A stretch of 64,000 nt of DNA, taken from Chinchilla lanigera. Its lineage: Eukaryota; Chordata; Mammalia; Rodentia; Chinchillidae. Both the position numbers and the translations under genes were made by a program. Of this stretch, positions 44,853 to 53,641 are shown piece after piece. The stretch lies in the NCBI RefSeq assembly GCF_000276665.1, contig NW_004955446.1:6719280-6783279 (forward strand), read 5' to 3'. Every line of letters begins with the position of its first letter. The stretch's first letter is position 1. The notes beneath the pieces were generated by a model. That model was not told the DNA's origin. It saw only the letters and a program-made list of their open reading frames with translations, and did not search any database.

Positions 44853-45270
44853 GCAGTGATGGGGAACCTTTTAGAGCTTTCAGTGACACAAACAGCCTGC
44901 TGCGGCATGGGTTCAACACCCCTGGTCCTAGGGTTAGGCCTGCTGTGCAAATGTGCACAGGAATGCTACCATACCTGGAGAGGGCAAGCCCTCTTCCAGT
45001 GGACTTTCCTGGAAGTCACCTCAGCCTTCCCTGCACCACTTGAGCCCTCTCCAGCCACTTCCAGTTCTGCACCAGACAGCACTGTTCTCCCTATTGAAGG
45101 TCAGAATAGTCCAGCCTCCAGCTCCACCCCACAGACTTCTACCTCACTTCCTCCCTTTAGGCTGATAGACACATGGGGGGGAGGAAGCAAAGTGACCTCT
45201 GACGGGCACCAGCTGGGACACGATCCACCTTCTCAGCTGTTTCCAGAAATGGGACATATCTAAAACTGGA
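44853..45270 (+). mobile_element. hAT-type DNA transposon remnant (one end)
   Basis: CAGTGATGGGGAACCTTTTAGAGC at 44854 matches the terminal inverted repeat of hAT-superfamily elements (CAGTGATGGCGAACCTTTTAGAG). The reverse-complement end is not found downstream, so it is truncated or decayed. The body is moderately GC-rich and C-rich at 45020-45150. The 135-codon frame at 44856-45263 lies within it and shows no transposase motif. Confidence 0.5.
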
Positions 45271-46032
45271 GCCCCCTGGCTTAGAGGCCATTTGTCCAAG
45301 CCTTCTTCATGTCACCCTTCCACCCTTATGAATTCCTCCATTTCTGTCCCTGTTCCTTATTTCCATTAAGTAATTCTATTTCTGACCCTCTCCTTCATCC
45401 ACTGCCAAATTTACCGCACTCAAGCTACCAGCAGTCAATTAACTGACTACTTTGTTCTGTCTCACAAGGAGGTATCATATGTACTTCATTATTTATGTTT
45501 GTTTTTCTTCTAATTTTGTCTTGAATGTAACAAGCTTGGACTGAGAATCAGCAGAAATGCTGGTGATTCTACTAAGATCTAAGCATACCAAAGTACCACG
45601 CAATGGGAGGTGAAATTGGGGATAGTATGTAATCCACTGAGCGCAGTCTTGGTCTGCCGTATGTTTATCTTGCCCATCCTAGTAGATTCTTGGCATTTGA
45701 AAGACAAGAATCAGGCCTTTTGTTTCCATTTGTACCTCTTCCCCACTACATCCAGCATAGGCCCTGTCCATGTAATGGCTAGAGAGCTGATGGTCTCAGG
45801 CTGCGCACTTAGGCTAGACACTCACTTTATTTGTAAAGTATTTGGTACAATTTAAGATGCCACTAAGGAGCTAGTTGGGGAAAGTGGTCCTCCATGTCCA
45901 CAGTGTATCACAGGAAGGTTTCAAACATTTGTATGGTCCATACTCAGAAATTTTTTTCTAATACCTTGATTATGTTCTAAAGGACAAATTTTGTTTACAA
46001 GTTAGACAGATTTAGGATTGTCTTTATGTGAC
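45271..46032. other. Single-copy sequence, nothing recognised
   Basis: No gene or confident repeat. Confidence 0.4.
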
Positions 46033-46428
46033 TGTCTTGGTCCACTTATACCATTGTGACATAATATCACAGACTAGGTAATGTATAATGAAGAGAAATT
46101 TATTGGCCTACAGTTCTGATGGCTGAGAAGTCCAATATCAAGATAGCAGCATGTTCAGCATCTCCTGAGGAAATGGTCTCCACTCCCAAAATGGCGCCTT
46201 GAATGTTGCCTCTTCGGCCAGGGGGAAACACTTTTCTCACACAGCAGCAGAGCAGGGGAGGGAGAGAGATAACCCACCCCTGAGAGCCCTTTTATAGTAC
46301 ACTAAATGCACTGTGAGAGAGGAGCTCTCGTAGACTGATAACCTATTGAAGGCCCCACCTTCCAACACTGTTACCTCAGCAATTAAGTTTTGGTGTGAGT
46401 TTTGGAGAGAGCGAACATTGAAACTACA
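46033..46428 (-). mobile_element. MLT1-class MaLR solo LTR, antisense
   Basis: TGTCTTGGTCCACTTATACCATTGTGACATAATATCACAGACTAGGTAATGTATAATGAAG, AAATTTATTGGCCTACAGTTCTGATGGCTGAGAAGTCCAATATCAAG, AAGGCCCCACCTTCCAACACTG and the end GAACATTGAAACTACA are the complement of an MLT1 LTR, with TG/CA termini. Confidence 0.8.
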
Positions 46429-47733
46429 GTGGTGACTACCCTCTTTCTCATTTGCATCAGAATACCTTTCTTTTGAGTGGCATCAGTGCCTCATCCTCCG
46501 CAATTTTGGGTAGGCTACAGCTGGTCCCATTGGCCTGGGCCAGTAGAGTGCAACAATTGCTCATGTATCATTCATCTTGGCTGCTATAAATTAATATAAA
46601 CATTAATTTTTTCCACATTATTTTTTGTCAATAATAATCAGCATATTTCCTTGGCAGTATATGAGGCTTGTGAACCCATGTTTACCAGTGCTTAGAGAAG
46701 AAAAGTTTGAGCATTTTACCTAAACTAGCTGCAGAACATTTGGGAACAACTTCAGGGTCTGGTTGAAAGTTCCCAAATTCCTTCTGCCAGGAGGTAGAAG
46801 CCTATGGAAGGTGAGATATCTTTCTAGGACTTGCCGAAGGAACTATTGCCTGCCCCAAACATAACAGAGATTCTAAATGCTAGCCTCAGGGTGTGAAGAG
46901 AAGCTCGCCTTTTGAAATTGTTGTTTTATTGATCATGCTGTATGACAGTAATTGCCTCTTCAGCTTTATATGTTTTAATTACTTGCCTTTGCTGCCTGTC
47001 TTTGAGTCTCTGACTGATTAGATCACCAAGGGTGCAACTTAAAAAAAATTTCAATGAAGAAAAGAGTTTACTACGATGTTGGTGAGGTGGCCCTCTTTAT
47101 TAAGCCAGTCCAAAATGAAAATTACTCTGAAGAGAGGCTATGAGAGCAGAGCTTGCATCTTTGCTGGCTTGGATAGTGTGCCTTAGAAGAATGCCGATAC
47201 ACGGGCTTAGCAAAGTCAGGAAGACCTTGACTGTGTGCGTGCCTGTGTGTATGTGCTTGTGTATGTTTGTGTGTGTGTTCTCATTTGAGCATGCTTCTTC
47301 CAGACAGGAGTAGCAAGCCTGCCTGCCTCTATCTGTGGCAATGGAGCCAATTCCAGGATGGGGAGCATAAAGATCACTTGCTGTCTGTGTTGAAAAAAAA
47401 GCTGCCATATTTTCAGGAAATCTTTCCCTTCTTTATTCTCTGCAAGCTGTGGAGGTTCTAAGTCTATACCTTAGGGTAGGGGCAAGGGATGAAACGTAGG
47501 ACTGTGCTAGCCTAAAAGCTCCAGAAATTGCCCCTCGTACTGATTTTTTCCCCACATTTCTGCTTGCTGTGTCCTATTCCTGGCTTGAGTCTCAGGCAAG
47601 AGGCAGGTACAGGCAGGAGGCCAGACAGAGACGTCTGTGACGCTGTATGGTACTTCAGAGCAGGATCCTGGGTTACAGAAAGCTAAGCTAAACATCAGCT
47701 GTCAGAACTAGAAGACAACTCCTTCCTGCCATC
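46429..47733. other. Single-copy sequence with a short TG-rich tract
   Basis: GTGTGTATGTGCTTGTGTATGTTTGTGTGTGTG-type sequence lies at 47232-47280. It explains the His/Thr-rich 102-codon minus-strand frame at 47100-47408. No gene. Confidence 0.45.
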
Positions 47734-47806
47734 CTTCTTTCATTTTCTTTTTTCTTTTCCTTTTTTATTCTCTTTTTTTCTTTTTTCTTTTTTTTTTTTT
47801 TTTTTT
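47734..47806 (+). repeat. Polypyrimidine (CT/T)n tract
   Basis: A nearly pure T/C stretch, TTCTTTCATTTTCTTTTTTC... ending in a T-run. It is probably the expanded A-tail (complement) of the adjacent ID element. Confidence 0.85.
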
Positions 47807-47880
47807 GGTGCTAGGCATCCAAGCCAGGGTCTCACACATACTAGGCCACTGCTCTATCCCTGAGCCGCATCCCAAGCCCC
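47790..47880 (-). mobile_element. ID SINE
   Basis: On the plus strand, T-run then GGTGCTAGGCATCCAAGCCAGGGTCTCACACATACTAGGCCACTGCTCTATCCCTGAGCCGCATCCCAAGCCCC is a diverged complement of ID. The long pyrimidine tract to its left is its tail. Confidence 0.75.
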
Positions 47881-48009
47881 TATACATTTCTTTTTAATTC
47901 CTACCTCTTGTGTGAGAAATATTTTTTAAAAGTCAATTCTGAAATATGACTAATTCCAAAAATTTTTAATAATATCCTGAATGTATAGTTAAAATGAACA
48001 AACTTAGAG

Positions 48010-48036
48010 ATTTTACTTCTTTAAAAGAAGTAAAAT
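48010..48036. repeat. 27-bp perfect palindrome
   Basis: Arms ATTTTACTTCTTT (48010-48022) and AAAGAAGTAAAAT (48024-48036) are perfect reverse complements around one central A. No repeat family explains it. Confidence 0.92.
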
Positions 48037-48044
48037 GTATGTTA

Positions 48045-48190
48045 ATTGTCTCAGCAACCCCGAAAGGCATACATTTTATCTTCATTTAATAGTTGAGGAA
48101 ACAGACAGACTAAGTGACATCCTTAAACTAACTCAGCAGTAAAGACAAAGCCAGGACTTAAATCTCTCTTCAGATTTCAAGATTAGTTTT
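48045..48190 (-). mobile_element. MIR SINE
   Basis: GTCTCAGCAACCCCGAAAGGCATACATTTTATCTTCATTTAATAGTTGAGGAAACAGACAGACTAAGTGACATCC...CAAAGCCAGGACTTAAATCTC matches the complement of MIR. Confidence 0.7.
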
Positions 48191-48539
48191 TTCCAAAACA
48201 GTTTTTTAAAACAATCTTTTCGTACCTTTTTATTTTTCCAGGAACTCACCCATTAGTCTATACTTAGTTATAAAGTTTTGCCCTTGAGTTGCTACTTCAG
48301 AAAACAGTTTCCTTGAGTGGGTTCAAGGACTCATCCAGCTAGCTACACAACGGTTGCGGCGCACACATCCACACACAAGTCTGTGTGTTTCAATTACTTG
48401 GGCTGTGAGGGCACAGGGACCTCAGTGGGCAAAGACTTTCTTGTGCCATGAGGACCCAGGACTGGCCCCACTGACCGCCTCCCTCACATTTACTCTGAGA
48501 TTTTAGAGAACACTTTTCCTGTGCTCTTTCCTCCCATGA
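48191..48539. other. Single-copy sequence, nothing recognised
   Basis: ACGGTTGCGGCGCACAC (48350-48366) keeps several CpGs but is isolated. No gene. Confidence 0.4.
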
Positions 48540-48710
48540 AGTATCTGGTATGCTCAGTACTCTACTTATGTTGCTTCACACCCATGATCCTTTGAAATAG
48601 GGATGATGATGGTGCTGATGATCACCTCCAGTCTACACATCAGGAAGCTAAGGTTCCAAGAGTTTAAGGTCACTGTCCTTGGAGAGATGAAATTTATTTT
48701 GACTCCAGAG
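48540..48710 (-). mobile_element. MIR SINE
   Basis: GTATCTGGTATGCTCAGTACTC, CCATGATCCTTTGAAATAGGGATGATGATGG, CATCAGGAAGCTAAGGTTCCAAGAGTTTAAGGTCACTGTCC resembles the complement of MIR. Confidence 0.55.
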
Positions 48711-48884
48711 TCCACATTTTTTCTTTCTTATATTTTGCTATTAATGCTTGGTACTAGGAGTCCAAAAAGATCTGTGATTCTTTAAAGATTAGAGGCACCA
48801 AAATCAGCACCATTGGAGTTAACTTTAAAGCCACAAGATGAAGGTTGGAGCCTGAGGCTCAAATGTGGTGAGTCAGCCCAAAGG

Positions 48885-49060
48885 AAATGAGAATCAGGAG
48901 TCCCAGATTGTAATTCCCATGCTCTGGCTGAATGCTAACCACTTGTGTGACTTTGAGCAAGTTGCTTTTCCTCTCTGGGCCTCCATTCCTGCACTGTATA
49001 ATTAAGAGTTTGGAGGAGGCCTTCTCTGAAGTCCCATCTTATTCTAGGATTTCTACTCTA
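48885..49060 (+). mobile_element. MIR SINE
   Basis: CTGGCTGAATGCTAACCACTTGTGTGACTTTGAGCAAGTTGCTTTTCCTCTCTGGGCCTCCATTCCTGCACTGTATAATTAAGAG is a good match to the MIR core. Confidence 0.75.
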
Positions 49061-49875
49061 AGATTCCTATAGCACACCTGTGGGGACATGTTGTTCTTTA
49101 GAACAGTTCTGCCACCCGGAATCTCACAAAGCAATAAGACCCAGTTCCCCATAGCCACACCATTCAGCATTCCCACTTCCCCAAAGCATATGGCATGGTG
49201 GCTGCCTGCCAGGAAGCTCTGTGAATGGAAGTGAGGAACGAATGAACATCAGCAGCCAGTGTTGGGTTTGTCTTTCCTGTTCTCATTACTGGGCATCAGT
49301 AATGCATGTGGAGACGGTGCTTTCCACAGATTATTTCAAGGATGGTCTCTGCCCCATGGAGTAGGTTATTTCAGGTTCTCTTCTTTATCATGCTGCCCCT
49401 TCAGCAATACTCCCCACCCTGAGCTTCTTTGGGCATTTTCAGTTACCCAGGATCCTTGTGTATTTAGTATACTACTAGGAAAAAATAGAGGCTTCAAGTA
49501 TGGAAAAAAATAAACTCCAGTGTCTCATGCTGGCCCTGTTAGTGACGAATGAAGACCTTGTTCATGTGTGCAAGGGAACATCCACGTGGTGAAGAGGAAA
49601 GGATGGGAAAACACTTTTATTTTGCTTTTCACTGGCTTCTCTGCTCTTCTCATCCTTCTCCAACTCTGCTACAATTTCACCTTTGATTTTAAAGCTCAAT
49701 ACCTTGATGGGAAAAGGCAAGGAGAGAAATTCAGCAAATTAAATATATTTCGTGAGCTATCACTTGGTAGAGAATCCATCACATTATCTGTTTGTTTTTG
49801 CCATTTGCAAGGTGGTGTTAATTTTTTTTCTTTGTGAATTACAGTATCCTGTGTCTCTCCATGGTTGCTCACAAA
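49061..49875. other. Single-copy sequence, nothing recognised
   Basis: Frames of 84-89 codons at 49259-49837 look chance-like. No repeat is recognised. Confidence 0.4.
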
Positions 49876-50069
49876 AATGGTGGTGCACTTCTGGGAATCC
49901 TAGCTCTCTGGGAGGCTGAAGCAGGAGAATCACAAGTTCGGACTTAGCCCAGGCAGCTTAGCAATTTAGTAAGACACTATCTCAAAATTAAATAAAAAAG
50001 TTAAAAGAGGGCTGGAGATGTAGCTCAATGTAAAGGCTCTAGGTTCAATCCAATCCCCAGTAAAAAAAC
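49876..50069 (+). mobile_element. B1+ID dimer SINE
   Basis: The first half is B1 (ATGGTGGTGCACTTCTGGGAATCCTAGC, GGAGGCTGAAGCAGGAGAATCACAAGTTCGG, GCCCAGGCAGCTTAGCAA, AAGACACTATCTCAAAATTAAATAAAAAAG). The second half is ID (AGGGCTGGAGATGTAGCTCAATGTAAAGGC...GTTCAATCCAATCCCCAG) with a short A-tail. This 7SL+tRNA-Ala dimer architecture is the best clue to the host's rodent group. Confidence 0.88.
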
Positions 50070-51377
50070 ATCGCTTTGTCACAGTCTGTGGGTAGCCCAG
50101 CCCAGGCAGGGACACCATCAGTGCAGCTGGCAGGAACGCAGGAGAGAGGCTCAGGGAGACATCTGCTGCATTCTCTGTCATCCTTACTGCCCAGACAGGG
50201 AAAGGGATGGAGAAAGCATGGTAGGCCTGCTGTGGAATTTGCCGGGCTCACTATGTCTTAGAGTAGGAGCTTTCCCAGCAGAAATTCCCTTCCCAGGGCT
50301 TCACTGGGCACCCGGGGAGGGCAGTAAGGTTAGCAGGCAAAAACTGATCTGTGATTGCAACCTCAGGAGAAATAAGAAGGCTTTTATTAATGATGCAAGT
50401 TGCAGACAGTCTTGCCAGCTACAAGTGACAGTGAGTCAAGGCGCTGGTCAAATACCTAGGAATGGCTGTAGGGCTGGCAGAGGGTTAGGGAGCACATATC
50501 CTAACCCTGAAGGGCTGGTGCCTTCAATCAGGCCATGAGACCGCAGTGTGCATAGTTCCTTTGGGGGTTGTGGTGATTTAATCCAAATCTATGTAACAAC
50601 AAGCTGCTTTATGATGGGGAGGGGTACACGTACTACATTTCCTTTGATGATGGTGATCTGCCAGTGCCCAAGAAGAGCTCCAAGGAGAGTCAGAGATCCA
50701 GCCAGAGTGCTGTGGCTGCACATCCCTGATCCCCAGAAACTCAGGGAAGAGAATCAACTGATCACTTTGTCCTGATGGGTTAAAAATTCACCAATTTTCT
50801 CTTTATTTCCTTAACTGATGCTTGATCTCTGAAATAATAAATCTATTCTCTGTTCCTTTTTGGTCTGATGTGGCTGTAAATGTTTAGAGGAGGGTCTTGG
50901 GATGCGTGTCTATTCTAGACAAGTGTTTGTATTTAGGCAGGTGAGGCATAGAAGGACAGAAAAACAAAAGAAGAAACAGAGGTTACCAGAAGCAGGGCAA
51001 GGTAATAATCATTGAAGAGCAGTAGCATAGAAAACCAAGACAAAATTGAAATTATAGCAAAGAGAACTTTAGATTAATAAGTTCTAAAATACACCTTGTA
51101 CTACTGTTGCAGGTGTCTTTCAAAAATATTTTGAAGTTCTTGCAGCTTGAATAAAATGTCTAATAAAAGCACATTTTTAATATTACCACATCATTTTAAG
51201 TTGAGAGTGGTTTATGAAGGCTTAATTAACAATTCACTTTGAGTGGGTGGGCAAAGGAATGTGATAAAGATGGCGATTTCCTTGTAATCTGAGGAAGACC
51301 CCTGGGAAAGGTACCTGACTGCTGTGCAGGTTTAACCATCCTCTGAAATCTCAAATTCATTTTCATATGCTTCTGGA
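50070..51377. other. Single-copy sequence with a short open patch
   Basis: A 50-codon open segment (about 50570-50735, plus) encodes a composition-normal peptide with YTYYISFDDGDLPVP. It ends in TGA about 100 bases before an AATAAA at 50837. It lacks a convincing splice acceptor and I recognise no family; a decayed terminal exon is possible but unproven. The rest shows nothing. Confidence 0.3.
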
Positions 51378-51460
51378 ATTTTTTTTTGAACTGGGAGTCG
51401 AACTCAGGACCTCACACTTGCCTGGCAGGGGCCATGCCTCTGAGCTATCTCCCCAGCATT
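51378..51460 (-). mobile_element. ID SINE
   Basis: On the plus strand: T-run, GAACTGGGAGTCGAACTCAGGACCTCACACTTGCCTGGCAGGGGCCATGCCTCTGAGCTATCTCCCCAGC. Flanks TGGAATTTTT and TGGTAATTTTT resemble an imperfect target duplication. Confidence 0.88.
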
Positions 51461-51522
51461 GGTAATTTTTGGAGACATTGAAACACGTTCCTTCCTCAGT
51501 GGCTCTATTTGTTCAGTTTGCT

Positions 51523-51619
51523 TTTTTTTTTTTTGGTTTTTCTCTGGTACCGGGAACCGAACTCACGACCTTGCGCTTGCCAGGCAGGCACTTTGCCGCT
51601 GAGCTAAATCCCCAGCCCC
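51523..51619 (-). mobile_element. Young ID SINE with perfect 14-bp target duplication
   Basis: The flanks TTGTTCAGTTTGCT at 51509-51522 and 51620-51633 are identical. The body, read on the minus strand, starts GGGGCTGGGGATTTAGCTCA. It has an A box (TAGCTCAGCGGC, 51606-51595) and a B box (GAGTTCGGTTCCC, 51564-51552) and keeps several CpGs. The tail is a clean A-run. Intact promoter boxes, CpGs and flanks make it the least decayed SINE in the window. Confidence 0.95.
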
Positions 51620-51633
51620 TTGTTCAGTTTGCT

Positions 51634-52479
51634 GACACCAGACTTTATAAGGCTATTGTCGTGAGGATTCTTAGAGCCCATTTGATTTGGGTAGAATATC
51701 CTTTGCAATATTCTCATACTACTTTTCATGTATGCAATGAGGAAAATTCATTTCCTTTCTGTCGAGCAAAGTTAATGATCATCTTTCATTATATTAAAAT
51801 ATTACCCATTGTTATGACTTCAGTTCAACATTCCTGCAGAAATCACAATTGTTGCACAGTTTAGCTATGCCAAGGCCAAGGCACTTGTATGTTATTTCTG
51901 AGTTTCTCCTTTTGAAAAACTGGTTGTTATGATTGTTTTTTAAAAAAGGCAAATCACCTCATTTGAACAGAATTAATAAGTAGTTATAATTTTTTTTACA
52001 TATCTCTTTTGCCATGAAAGCCCAAACTTTTAACAATCTTGTCTTCAGAATTATAATTGCCACAACTGATCTGTGAACCAGAAATAAGGCCTTCTTCTAA
52101 GACATAATAAATGCATAATTATTTAAGTTTTGGGATGATATTTTTCCTTCAGAAGGGGTGAAATATAGAAGTATAGGCTACTATACCATAATTCTTCAAG
52201 TATTTACTTTTATTAATTTTTAAACGTCCACTCTTTTCACAGGAGTTGTTTCTTGTGTCCCAGGAGGACATGGAATGATCAAGAGGACTGAAAAGATCAG
52301 AGTGGCCTCTGAAGATGTAAGATCAGCAGAACTCTTGTGAAGGAGGCTGTGAAGGGAACTGCCGCAGGAGCAGGGGGAAGATGAAGAGGAAGAAGGTGGA
52401 ATCTTAAGGTGGAGCATGGTGCTTGCAGGCGAGAAGGGAGAATAGCCTGGAATTCAGTCAAGCAGTGCAGTTGAGGCAA
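51634..52479. other. Single-copy sequence, nothing recognised
   Basis: No gene. A purine-rich patch lies at 52370-52400. Confidence 0.4.
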
Positions 52480-52925
52480 ATCCACTGTCAGTTCAATTCC
52501 CTCCTGGACTACTAGCAAAACCTCACAGACTGGGGGCTTAAACTGCAGAGTTTGCTTCCTGCAGCTCTGGGGGCTGGAGGGCCAGCTGTTTTCCTCGGAG
52601 GCCTCTATCCTGGGCTTGCAGATGGCCACCTTGTTGCTCTCTCTTGACCTGGAGTTCATGTGCCCTGTGTCTTTCCCTATTGGTCTTCCTAAGGACACCA
52701 ACCGCACTGGACTAGGGTCCACACTAACAGCCTCGAGTTAACTTTACCACCTCCTTGAAAATCCTATATCCAAAAGCCACAAGATTAGCACCCACCCATA
52801 TAACCTAATTTTACCTTAACTATCTCTTTAAAAGATACTGTCTCTAAATACAGTATTTTCTAAAGTACTGGGGGTTGGGACTTCCCCAGTCACATGAATC
52901 TGGAGGAACACAGTTCAGGCCCTAT
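52480..52925 (-). mobile_element. MLT1-type MaLR solo LTR, antisense
   Basis: CACAGACTGGGGGCTTAAACTGCAGAG, GCAGCTCTGGGGGCTGGAGGGCC, CTGGGCTTGCAGATGGCCACCTTGTTGCTCTC, AAGGACACCAACCGCACTGGACTAGGG, TACCTTAACTATCTCTTTAAAAGATACTGTCTCTAAATACAGT and GGGGGTTGGGACTTC are an antisense MLT1 LTR. The 141-codon minus-strand frame at 52297-52722 overlaps it and is not a gene. Confidence 0.82.
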
Positions 52926-53069
52926 CACCTTCCAAATGTTACTTTTTAAACTATAAGGACAGGTGATGTAGCTGTGATAGACAGAGATTGGCTGTCTCCT
53001 CTACATTCACTAGAAGGAAGAGTGAAAGGAGGTGAGAGTTGACTTCCTCGGGCTATTTAAGACTTTAAA

Positions 53070-53460
53070 AATTGTAAGGGTCAACTTTATTTTGGTTGAA
53101 ATAGCTTTTAAAATTTGTAATGAAAATTTTAGATATAAGAAAGTAGAGAAAACAGTACAACAAGATGCAATGATCACAATTCTTACCCTCTGGCTTAATT
53201 GAGCCTCTCTTTTCTTTTTTCTTTTGCTAAAGTGTTTCAAAATACATTCTGCCTATTGTGTCACTTTACCCTGTGTCTCTTAGATATAAGTACTTAATTA
53301 TGCACCTCTTGAAGTATAAACACTTTCTTGCATAATCAGGTCATTCCCATGCCTAACAAAATTAATAATAATTCCTTGCTCTCACTTTAATCTCAATTCA
53401 GATTTCTATCATTTCAAAAAAATTGTAGTTGGTTATGTGAAACAAAGTCTACTCAAGAGT
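53070..53460 (-). mobile_element. L1M fragment
   Basis: AATGAAAATTTTAGATATAAGAAAGTAGAGAAAACAGTACAACAAG, ACACTTTCTTGCATAATCAGG, CCTAACAAAATTAATAATAATTCCTTGC, AATCTCAATTCAGATTTC is the antisense L1M 3' pattern. The adjacent 23735-24000 and 15683-16810 elements belong to the same broad group. Confidence 0.65.
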
Positions 53461-53569
53461 ATTATGACATTTAGTTGTTGGTAAACCAGTTGCTTAGGGA
53501 AAACTATTTCTTTTCAGAGAGACTGCATCATTTAAAATGTCATATATAGCGGTTTCTTCCACCTACCTA

Positions 53570-53641
53570 CCCACTGCTTCTCCCTCTCCTACTCCCTCTC
53601 CTTCTCCTTCTCCTCCTCCTTCTCCTCATACTTCTTCTTCA
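53570..53641 (+). repeat. Polypyrimidine (CTC/CTT)n microsatellite
   Basis: TTCTCCCTCTCCTACTCCCTCTCC... to CTTCTTCTTC: an almost pure C/T strand of about 70 bases with near-mirror symmetry in parts. Able in principle to form a triplex (H-DNA). Confidence 0.9.

Noticed and set aside
44856..45263. 135-codon plus-strand frame
   Set aside because: Begins in the hAT-like terminal repeat and shows Ser/Pro-rich low-information sequence with no transposase motif.
47100..47408. His/Thr-rich 102-codon minus-strand frame
   Set aside because: Reads through a TG-rich simple tract at 47232-47280.
50548..50840. Possible decayed terminal exon (YTYYISFDDGDLPVP) with AATAAA downstream
   Set aside because: No convincing splice acceptor, an in-frame stop just upstream, and no family recognised; too weak to call a gene.
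52297..52722. 141-codon minus-strand frame
   Set aside because: Overlaps an antisense MLT1 LTR and adjacent low-complexity sequence (Leu/Pro-rich).
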